From DASRCB01 sp035653295 (GTDB lineage Bacteria; Acidobacteriota; Terriglobia; Bryobacterales; Bryobacteraceae), in the NCBI GenBank assembly GCA_035653295.1, contig DASRCB010000300.1, forward strand, positions 1-14,291: a stretch of DNA of 14,291 bases. The letters are read 5' to 3'. A program made the translations under genes and the position numbers. Shown piece after piece: positions 1-6,367 of the stretch (position 1 is the first letter of the stretch; each line of letters opens with the position of its first letter). The notes beneath the pieces are model-generated. The model was not told where the DNA came from and ran no database searches. It saw only the letters and a list, made by a program, of their open reading frames with translations.

Positions 1-1209
1 GAGGACACCTACCGCCATCTCGCCGTTTACACGGAAGTGCTTTCGCGGATCAAGAGCGATTACGTGGAAGAGCCGGACATGAAGAATGTCACCCTCGGCG
101 CTCTTAATGGCCTGCTGGAGTCGATAGATCCTTACGCCAGCTACCTGAACGCGGAACAGTTCAAGGATTACCTGAAGGCCAAGGACCAGCACAAAGCCGA
201 CGTCGGCCTGGTGCTGGCGCGGAAGTTTGGGTACGTGGGCATCATCGATTCGATCCCGGGTTCCCCGGCGGCGAACGCCGGACTGGTTACGGGCGACATC
301 CTGGAGAGCATTAACGGCGTTTCCACCCGCGACATGCCTCTGGCGTACGCGGAACTGCTCCTCGAGGGCGATCCGGGCAGCACGGTCGAGGTCGGCGTGC
401 TCCGGTTCCGGAATCCCGAGCCGCAGAAGATCTCGCTCAAGCGCGAATTCATCAAGAACCCTCCGGTGACGGGCCGCATGATGGCCGACAACGTGGGCGT
501 GATCACAGTGGCGAGTCTTGGGAGCGGCGAAGTAAAGCAGGTAGCTTCCGAGGTTCGGTCGCTCGAGAAGCAGGGCGCGAAGCGGCTGGTTCTGGACCTT
601 CGGCGATGCGCGATCGGTGGCCCCGATAAGGGCATCGAACTGGCGAACCTGTTCCTCGACAAGGGGCTGATCGCTTACTCGGAAGGACAGAAGGTCGCCC
701 GCGAGAACTATGAGGCCAAGCCCAGCGAAGCGATCACCCATCTGCCGCTGGCCGTGATCACCGATCGCGGCACGGCCAATGGCGCGGAGGTTGCCGCCGC
801 GGCGCTGCTCGACGACAAGCGCGCCGAGGTAGTGGGCGAGCACACCTACGGCGATGCCGCGATCCGGAAGCCGGTCACCATGGACGATGGCTCGGCGGTG
901 ATTCTGTCGGTGGCCAAGTTCTACTCGCCTTCCGGCAAGTCGATTCAGGACAACGGCGTTACTCCGACGGTGGCCATGCTGGAATCCGAACCCGTGCCTG
1001 ACTCCGACGATGATGGCAGCGGCACGCAGCCGAACGTCACGCCGCAGCCGAAGCAGAAGACTCCGTCGGAGGACCCGCTGCTCAAGAAGGCAATCGAAGT
1101 CGTGACTACCGGCAATCACGAGATGGCGGACAAGAACGCGTCGCCCGCGCAGGCGCCCGGAAAAAGCATGACGCCGCTGAACATTCCGGAGAACAACGAG
1201 CCGAAATAA
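1..1209 (+). CDS. S41 (C-terminal processing) protease-like protein, catalytically altered, 5' partial
   Basis: The frame is open from base 1 (EDTYRHLAVYTEVL...), so the true start and probably the signal or membrane anchor lie upstream; 402 residues are visible. Order of parts: the CtpA-type N-terminal helix region with YVEEP and LDP-like IDPYASYL; a PDZ domain at about bases 205-450 (GSPAANAGLVTGDILESING); and the S41 core (VLDLRR, GTANGAE, VVGEHTYGD, SPSGKSIQDNGVTP). Family members are periplasmic Ser-Lys endopeptidases that trim C-termini. Aligned with E. coli Prc (S430, D441, K455), the Ser is Asn (bases 778-780), the Asp is kept and the Lys is Asp (853-855). Spacing between the three is exactly preserved, so the protein is probably a non-proteolytic PDZ/S41 scaffold. 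The tail (from about base 990) is Pro/Asp/Lys-rich. The next gene starts 3 bases after the stop, suggesting co-transcription. Confidence 0.88.
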   Translation, partial: EDTYRHLAVYTEVLSRIKSDYVEEPDMKNVTLGALNGLLESIDPYASYLNAEQFKDYLKAKDQHKADVGLVLARKFGYVGIIDSIPGSPAANAGLVTGDILESINGVSTRDMPLAYAELLLEGDPGSTVEVGVLRFRNPEPQKISLKREFIKNPPVTGRMMADNVGVITVASLGSGEVKQVASEVRSLEKQGAKRLVLDLRRCAIGGPDKGIELANLFLDKGLIAYSEGQKVARENYEAKPSEAITHLPLAVITDRGTANGAEVAAAALLDDKRAEVVGEHTYGDAAIRKPVTMDDGSAVILSVAKFYSPSGKSIQDNGVTPTVAMLESEPVPDSDDDGSGTQPNVTPQPKQKTPSEDPLLKKAIEVVTTGNHEMADKNASPAQAPGKSMTPLNIPENNEPK

Positions 1210-1212
1210 TCC

Positions 1213-1527
1213 ATGCCGCTTTACGAATACGAGTGCGAGCGCTGCGGCGACGTTTTCGAGGTGCGGCAGAAGTTCTCCGATGAACCCCTGACGGCGCACG
1301 AAAAGTGCGGCGGGCCGGTGCATCGCCTGCTTTCGCCGCCCGCGCTCCAGTTCAAGGGCAGCGGCTGGTACATCACCGATTACGCCAAAGCCGGCAGCAA
1401 GGGTGGAGGCTCATCGTCCGGTTCATCGGGCAACGGCGGGTCTTCCTCGGGAACATCGACGGAATCGAAACCGGCAGCGGCCGAGAGCAAGCCCGCGTCC
1501 AGCAGCAGCGACTCGAAGAAGAGCTGA
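1213..1527 (+). CDS. FmdB-family zinc-ribbon protein
   Basis: A 104-residue protein with the FmdB/CxxC_CxxC_SSSS signature: N-terminal MPLYEYECERCG, then LQFKGSGWYITDY at about residues 46-58. Putative metal ligands are C8, C11, H29 and C32; His stands where most relatives have the third Cys. Residues 60-104 are a low-complexity Gly/Ser then Ser/Lys tail, probably disordered. The family is widespread and often called a 'putative regulatory protein', but its biochemical role is not established; the name derives from an amidase gene cluster. It begins 3 bases after the S41 stop and ends 21 bases before lysS. There is no strong Shine-Dalgarno sequence next to the ATG, so translational coupling to the S41 gene is likely. 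Confidence 0.9.
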   Translation: MPLYEYECERCGDVFEVRQKFSDEPLTAHEKCGGPVHRLLSPPALQFKGSGWYITDYAKAGSKGGGSSSGSSGNGGSSSGTSTESKPAAAESKPASSSSDSKKS

Positions 1528-1537
1528 GCCGCTCCGT

Positions 1538-1548
1538 TATAATTCGGA
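1538..1548 (+). promoter_or_regulatory. Candidate -10 element placed for a leaderless lysS transcript
   Basis: A perfect TATAAT (1538-1543) lies only 5 bases before the TTG start of lysS at 1549. A start of transcription about 7 bases after the hexamer would fall on the start codon. No Shine-Dalgarno sequence is present in the gap and no good -35 hexamer was seen about 17 bases upstream. The hexamer also contains the in-frame TAA (1540-1542) that excludes any earlier lysS start. A chance match is possible. Confidence 0.4.
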
Positions 1549-2985
1549 TTGTCACTCGAAGACGAACTACTGCGGCAGCGTCACGCGCGCATCGCTGAAA
1601 TCGAAAGCCTCGGCTTCCGCGCGTACGGACAACGCTTCGACTTCACCCACACCATCCCTCAGATCCTGGCCGAGTACAGCGGCAAGACCGCTGAAGAGCT
1701 CGGCCCCGCGGTCCGCGTGCGCATCGCCGGCAGGGTGCAGACCATCCGCCGCATGGGCAAGGCCGGGTTTACGCATCTGCTGCAGAACGGCGAGCGCCTG
1801 CAGATCTACGTTCGGCGCGACTCCGTTCCTGAAAACGACTTCAAGCTGTACCAGCTGCTCGACCTCGGCGACATCATCGGCGTCGACGGGTATCTGTTCC
1901 GGACCAAGACCGGCGAGCTGAGCGTGCACGCGGACAAGCTGCACTTCCTGGCCAAGACGCTGCTCTCCATGCCGGAGAAGTGGCACGGCCTCGAGGATGT
2001 CGAGACGCGCTACCGGCAGCGCTATCTGGATTTGATCGCCAACCCCGATGTCCGCCGCGTTTTCATTACGCGTGCGAAGATCATTGCCTCGCTGCGGCGT
2101 CAGCTCGAGGAGCGCGGCTATATCGAAGTCGAGACCCCGATGATGCAACCGCTGTATGGGGGCGCGGCGGCTCGTCCTTTCATCACGCATCACAACACCC
2201 TGGATATCGATCTGTACCTGCGGATCGCGCCGGAGCTGTATCTCAAGCGGCTGGTGGTCGGTGGCCTGGAGCGGGTATACGAGATCAACCGCAATTTCCG
2301 GAACGAGGGCATCTCCACGCAGCATAACCCCGAGTTCACGATGCTGGAGTTCTACCAGGCTTACACCGACTACCACGGCATGATGGAGCTCACCGAGGCG
2401 CTGCTGAAGCAGGTAGCCATCGATGCCACCGGATCGGCGGTGGTGCAGTATGACGGCCGCGCGCTGGACTTTGGCAAGGTGCGGCGCGCCACCATGCGCG
2501 AGATCGTGGGGGATGCATCTCTGGCCGGGCTCGACCTCGTGCACCGTTTCGAGGACGAGTTCGAGCACACGCTCATCGAGCCGACCATCGTTTACGACTA
2601 CCCGGTGGAGATCTCGCCGCTTTCAAAGAACAAGCCGGACGACGCCGGGTTTGTCGAGCGCTTCGAAGTGTACGCGGCGGGCATGGAGATCGCGAATGCA
2701 TTCACCGAGCTCAACGATCCGCAGGAGCAGCGACGGCGCTTCGAAGCGCAGCTGGAGATGAAGGCCAAGGGCGATGAAGAGGCGCACCAAATGGACGAGG
2801 ATTACGTGCGCGCGCTGGCTTATGGCATGCCGCCGGCGGGCGGGGAGGGCATCGGCGTCGATCGGCTGACCATGATCCTGACGGGTTCCAAATCGATCCG
2901 CGATGTGATTCTGTTCCCGCTGCTGCGGCCGGAAGGCGAGATCGGCGTTGCGGCGCAGCTGCGGGAGCTGGAAAGGCAGGGGTAG
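1549..2985 (+). CDS. lysS: Lysyl-tRNA synthetase, class II
   Basis: Charges tRNA-Lys with lysine using ATP in the cytoplasm. At 478 residues it is slightly shorter than the usual 490-505. The OB-fold anticodon-binding domain spans about residues 55-135 (VRIAGRVQTIRRMGKAGF). The class II core follows: motif 1 around 184-201 (ERGYIEVETPMMQP), the GGAAARPF lysine-site loop at 204-211, motif 2 at 242-263 (RVYEINRNFRNEG, then HNPEF) and motif 3 at about 433-450 (GIGVDRLTMILTGS, R439), ending in RDVILFPLLRP. The start is a TTG: an in-frame TAA sits 9 bases upstream and no ATG, GTG or other TTG follows within the first 25 codons. It lies 21 bases after the FmdB gene and 90 bases before the Lol permease. 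All catalytic motifs are intact. Confidence 0.97.
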   Translation: MSLEDELLRQRHARIAEIESLGFRAYGQRFDFTHTIPQILAEYSGKTAEELGPAVRVRIAGRVQTIRRMGKAGFTHLLQNGERLQIYVRRDSVPENDFKLYQLLDLGDIIGVDGYLFRTKTGELSVHADKLHFLAKTLLSMPEKWHGLEDVETRYRQRYLDLIANPDVRRVFITRAKIIASLRRQLEERGYIEVETPMMQPLYGGAAARPFITHHNTLDIDLYLRIAPELYLKRLVVGGLERVYEINRNFRNEGISTQHNPEFTMLEFYQAYTDYHGMMELTEALLKQVAIDATGSAVVQYDGRALDFGKVRRATMREIVGDASLAGLDLVHRFEDEFEHTLIEPTIVYDYPVEISPLSKNKPDDAGFVERFEVYAAGMEIANAFTELNDPQEQRRRFEAQLEMKAKGDEEAHQMDEDYVRALAYGMPPAGGEGIGVDRLTMILTGSKSIRDVILFPLLRPEGEIGVAAQLRELERQG

Positions 2986-2989
2986 CACT

Positions 2990-3062
2990 GTCCACGCCCG
3001 CCTGGTCGTCTGCAACCGCACACGGCGGGGCGTGGACGCCCCGCGCAGGCGTGGACGCCTGC
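2990..3062. repeat. Tandem hairpin repeat with core GGCGTGGACGCC
   Basis: The 12-base core GGCGTGGACGCC occurs exactly twice, at 3029-3040 and 3048-3059, and an inverted partial copy (GTCCACGCC) is at 2990-2998. Each full core is the centre of a perfect stem: 3025-3032 with 3037-3044 (8 bp, loop TGGA) and 3045-3051 with 3056-3062 (7 bp, loop TGGA). No T-run follows, so these are not typical intrinsic terminators. The two stems abut, giving a double-hairpin layout like REP elements, between lysS and the permease and only 13 bases before the permease start. Confidence 0.7.
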
Positions 3063-3075
3063 CCCACCCGAAGAA

Positions 3076-4308
3076 ATGGCAGGCGCTAAGTCCAAATTCG
3101 AGCTCTTTGTTGCTACACGCTATCTGCGGGCGAAACGCAAACAGGCGGTCATCTCCGTTATCACCGTGATCTCGGTGCTCGGGGTGGCCGCGGGGGTCAT
3201 GGCCCTGGTGATTGCACTGGCGATCAACACCGGATTTCGCAGCACGCTGCAGCGCAGCCTGCTTGGCGCGTATGCGCATGTCATCATTCTGGAGAAGCGG
3301 CCTGGGCCAGGGATTGAAAACTGGCGGCAGCTCGATCCGCTGCTGCGGCGCATCCCGCACGTGGTGGACGCGTCGCCGAGCCTTTATGGCATCGTGCTCG
3401 CCTCCGGACCGCTGCAGTCATCGCAGGCGGTTCTCAAGGGCATACCTCTCGGCGCGCCGCCGCCGATGCTGCGCCACCTGCGCAAAGGCTCCTTCGATGC
3501 GCTGCGGGAAACGTCGGGCATGCCCGGAGCCATTCTGGGGTCAGGTCTCGCTCAGGCGACGGGCATGCTCCCCGGGGCAGTTCTGAATGTCATCAGCCCA
3601 CAGGGCGAACTCACGCCATTCGGTCCGCACATTTCCCGATTTCGTTTTCGCGTGGTGGGCATCTTCGAATCTGGCTTCGCCGAAGTCGATTCGCAATGGG
3701 CTTATGTATCGCTCGACGCCGCCGAGCAGGTGTTCTCCGTCGATTCGGTGAACGCCATCGAGCTGCGTCTCGACGATATCTACAAAGCGCCGGAGGTGGC
3801 TGCCGCCGCGGAGAAGATCATCGGCCCGGATCTGGTGGCCAACACCTGGATGGATCAGTTTCGCCAGATCCTGAACGCTCTCCGCATGGAGCGCATCGTC
3901 ACCGCCATCACCATCGGGCTCATCGTGCTGGTGGCCGCGCTGAACATTCTGATCACGCTGATCATGATGGTCATGGAGAAGAACCGCGACATCGCCATTC
4001 TCATGTCCATGGGCGCGCGCCGCGAACAGATCCGCAAGGTGTTCATGCTGGAGGGCATGATGATCGGCGTCGTGGGAACCGCGATCGGCCTGTTCGTCGG
4101 CTACACGGTATCGTTTCTCGCGAACCACTACCGCTGGCTGCGTCTCGATGCCGAGGTGTATCAGCTAAGTTTCGTGCCCTTCGAGCCGCGCTGGGTGGAC
4201 GGGCTGTGGATCGCCGCGGTGGCGTTGGCAGTAAGCTTCATTGCGACCATCTATCCCGCCCGCGCGGCGACGCGAATCGCGCCCGTGGAAGCGCTGCGAT
4301 ACGAATAG
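3076..4308 (+). CDS. LolC/LolE-type lipoprotein-releasing ABC transporter permease
   Basis: A 410-residue inner-membrane permease, close to E. coli LolC (399) and LolE (414) in length. The N-terminus FELFVATRYLRAKRK followed by TM1 (about 25-50) and NTGFRSTLQRSLLG is the LolC/E pattern. A periplasmic MacB/Lol-type domain covers about 51-273. Three helices follow (about 274-298, 324-348, 375-394), with the FtsX-family coupling segment EKNRDIAILMSMGARREQIRKVF (301-323) that contacts the ATPase. The C-terminus is IYPARAATRIAPVEALRYE. Family members extract mature lipoproteins from the inner membrane for LolA with the ATPase LolD. No lolD is next to it here: the following genes converge on the opposite strand. 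Only a weak AAGAA precedes the ATG. The protein could belong to a homodimeric (LolF-like) or a heterodimeric system; the sequence does not tell. Confidence 0.9.
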   Translation: MAGAKSKFELFVATRYLRAKRKQAVISVITVISVLGVAAGVMALVIALAINTGFRSTLQRSLLGAYAHVIILEKRPGPGIENWRQLDPLLRRIPHVVDASPSLYGIVLASGPLQSSQAVLKGIPLGAPPPMLRHLRKGSFDALRETSGMPGAILGSGLAQATGMLPGAVLNVISPQGELTPFGPHISRFRFRVVGIFESGFAEVDSQWAYVSLDAAEQVFSVDSVNAIELRLDDIYKAPEVAAAAEKIIGPDLVANTWMDQFRQILNALRMERIVTAITIGLIVLVAALNILITLIMMVMEKNRDIAILMSMGARREQIRKVFMLEGMMIGVVGTAIGLFVGYTVSFLANHYRWLRLDAEVYQLSFVPFEPRWVDGLWIAAVALAVSFIATIYPARAATRIAPVEALRYE

Positions 4309-4363
4309 CGCACCTCAGTGGTCGCGCGCCTCCTTATGGAAGATGATCATCCTGCGCGCATCG

Positions 4364-6046
4364 TCACGGCGCCGCTTCACCCGAAATTCCAATGGTCTGC
4401 GAGAACGGATTCGACGAGCCCCACAAGATGGCCGTGCCCCAAACGATTGCGTTGCCCTGAAGAGAGGTGGAGCCCCACACAATCGCGGTCCCTCCGAGGA
4501 CGGTGTTGCTGGAGGACACTACGCTTGTGCCCCAAACGACCTGCGATCCCCAGACGATCGCATTTGTCCAAACCGAGTTTGCAGGGTCTACCAACGATAC
4601 CGTCCCTGTCGAGGTGTTGAATGTCGCGGCCGGTGACAGAGCATTCGACCCCGAAGACACCGTATCGCTGTTGTTCAGCGCCGCCCAGACGTCCAGATAT
4701 CCGGCGCCTACCGTAAACAGGTCGTAATTGACGGTGAAGCTCTGGCCGTTGGTGGGGTCGGTAATCGTGCTGGACGCGGGGAAGTTCTTGGTCGCCGTCT
4801 TCATTAACCGGGCTTTCACCGTATCCGGCGTCAGCGTGGGGTCTTTCTGAATCAGAAGCGCTGCCGCGCCACTCACCATCGGCGCGGCCATGCTGGTTCC
4901 GTTCAGTCTGAAGTAAGTCGAGGAGACAAGGTTGTTTCCGACGTTTTTGTAGTAACTGATGGGGACAACGTTATTCGGAAACAGCGACGAGATTGCGCTG
5001 CCGGGCGCGAGGACGGAGATGATTCCGTTGCCCGGCGCAACCAGATCGGGCTTGACGATATGATCGAGCATCGTCGGCCCTTTGGAGCTGTAGGTGGTCA
5101 TCAGATCGTCACCGCGCGCCACTGTGCGCTCGTCGTTCATTGCGCCAACGGTAATGACATAAGGATCTATGCCCGGTGAAGTAATGGTGCCGTACCCGCT
5201 GGTCCCCTGGGAGTTGTCACGGCCATCGTTGCCTGCCGCCACGGTCACCACGATGCCTGCCTGCCACGCCCGTTCCACCGCCTGGCAGAGAGGATCGAGC
5301 GTGTAACTCTCGATCACAGGCCGGCCAAGAGAAAGGTTGAGCACGCGAATGTTGTACTGCGTTTTGAGTGCAATCGCCTGATCGATGGCGGAGATTACCG
5401 CCGCATCCGTTCCCTGGCCATTGGCGTCGAGAGCTCTGAGATTGATCAGTCTGGCGTTCGGGGCAATCCCACGGAAGGTGTATATTGCGTTGTTTCCCGA
5501 TGAATTCGCTCCGTTGCCGGCCACGATGCCGGCTACATGCGTGCCGTGCCCGTAGGCATCCGCCGTCGTGGCGTCGCCGGGAACGAAGCTGGTCGAATAG
5601 ACAATCCGGCTCATCCCATTTGTGCTCAGGTCATTTGACGTGCTGATACCGCTGTCCACGATCGCCACGCCGACGCCCGTGCCGTCATACCCGTACTGGA
5701 GCGCGATATTGGCATTCGTAGTGGGCTCGGCGAACTCCATCTTGCCGCTGATTGTGCGGTTTGGTGAGACGTACTTCACATTCGGGTTATTTGCCAGGGC
5801 ACCGATCGCGGCGGGCGGCAGATTGAAGAGCGCCGCCCTGACGTGGGTATAGTTCTTCTTCAGATTGCCGCCGCCCTTCGTCACGCCGCTAAGTACGGTG
5901 CTGCTCGGGGCGTTGACGAACTGTACGATGACGTCCGTCGACGGGGACGAAGAGGTGAGCTTTTGAAGTTCAGGCGAGAGATTGGAGGCAACCATCAAAT
6001 TCGTAGCGAGGAGGATTGCTGCAATCAGGGTTGCTTGGGCACGCAT
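4364..6046 (-). CDS. Secreted S8 (subtilisin-like) serine protease with Trp-hexad tail (paralog 1)
   Basis: A 560-residue pre-pro-protease. Residues 1-20 form a signal peptide (MRAQATLIAAILLATNLMVA). An I9-like propeptide spans about 38-98 (DVIVQFVNAPSS to VKYVSP). The catalytic domain carries Asp131 (AIVDSGI), His167 (GHGTHVAG), oxyanion Asn273 (AAGNDG) and Ser385 (GTSMAAPMVSG), so the triad is complete and an active, autoprocessed endopeptidase is expected. After DLFTVGAGYLDVWAAL (443-457) comes a linker, then a tail at about 492-546 of hexads centred on [VL]WG[ST], with Trp at 493, 499, 505, 524, 536 and 542. The gene is a tandem paralog of the one ending at 6368 and ends 55 bases from the convergent permease gene. 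The start was chosen because it gives the signal peptide; the upstream GGGG is a weak ribosome-binding site. Substrate is unknown. Confidence 0.93.
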   Translation of the reverse strand: MRAQATLIAAILLATNLMVASNLSPELQKLTSSSPSTDVIVQFVNAPSSTVLSGVTKGGGNLKKNYTHVRAALFNLPPAAIGALANNPNVKYVSPNRTISGKMEFAEPTTNANIALQYGYDGTGVGVAIVDSGISTSNDLSTNGMSRIVYSTSFVPGDATTADAYGHGTHVAGIVAGNGANSSGNNAIYTFRGIAPNARLINLRALDANGQGTDAAVISAIDQAIALKTQYNIRVLNLSLGRPVIESYTLDPLCQAVERAWQAGIVVTVAAGNDGRDNSQGTSGYGTITSPGIDPYVITVGAMNDERTVARGDDLMTTYSSKGPTMLDHIVKPDLVAPGNGIISVLAPGSAISSLFPNNVVPISYYKNVGNNLVSSTYFRLNGTSMAAPMVSGAAALLIQKDPTLTPDTVKARLMKTATKNFPASSTITDPTNGQSFTVNYDLFTVGAGYLDVWAALNNSDTVSSGSNALSPAATFNTSTGTVSLVDPANSVWTNAIVWGSQVVWGTSVVSSSNTVLGGTAIVWGSTSLQGNAIVWGTAILWGSSNPFSQTIGISGEAAP

Positions 6047-6367
6047 GCCCCACGCTTATGCAGTTGGTGTGCCAGCGCCAGATGGAAGGTAAGTTCCTTG
6101 TTCTGTGTGGCGGGATAGTACTTCGGACCGCACAGCTTCACATTGTTTGTCTCGACATGCCGCGGGCGCGAGACAGTTTGTCTCAAGGCTGTGTGCGCAG
6201 CTCATTTCGCGCATGGATGCTCCGCTGCAATCGGGAATCAGGACGGGGGAAATGGGGACAAGTGGAGCTTCTAAAAAGCGATCTCCCGCATCCGGAGTGT
6301 GATTCCGGATGCGGGAGCGGTATGAGTAACAGATCTGATGCCGGGGAGTTACAGGTTTCGACGAAGA
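6047..6367. other. Intergenic region between the two S8 protease genes (321 bp)
   Basis: No gene is supported here. The right part holds the terminator of the upstream protease gene (6272-6317). The left part should hold the promoter of the downstream protease, read on the minus strand. No convincing -35/-10 pair was found; a TACTAT read on the minus strand near 6112-6117 is a weak -10 candidate. A pair of direct repeats GTTTGTCTC (6145-6153 and 6176-6184), with GTCTCG/CGAGAC as an inverted pair (6149-6154 and 6169-6174), could be an operator but may be chance. Confidence 0.55.
6272..6317 (-). terminator. Intrinsic terminator of the second S8 protease gene
   Basis: A perfect 14-bp inverted repeat, CTCCCGCATCCGGA at 6283-6296 and its complement at 6304-6317, encloses a 7-base loop. 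Read on the minus strand the stem is followed after 5 bases by TTTTT (6273-6277). It lies 50 bases beyond the stop codon at 6368. This is a textbook Rho-independent terminator and implies that the left-hand protease gene has its own promoter. Confidence 0.88.

Noticed and set aside
1567..2568. 333-codon minus-strand frame opposite lysS
   Set aside because: It lies wholly within conserved lysS; the His/Gln/Leu-rich translation has no family resemblance.
4324..4359. GCGCGC inverted pair between the convergent genes as a bidirectional terminator
   Set aside because: Only 6 bp of low-complexity stem around a 24-base interior, and no T-run on either strand.
4318..4620. 100-codon plus-strand frame after the Lol permease, tested as a possible lolD start
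   Set aside because: No Walker A, no ABC signature and no ribosome-binding site; it overlaps the repeat-coding end of subtilase 1.
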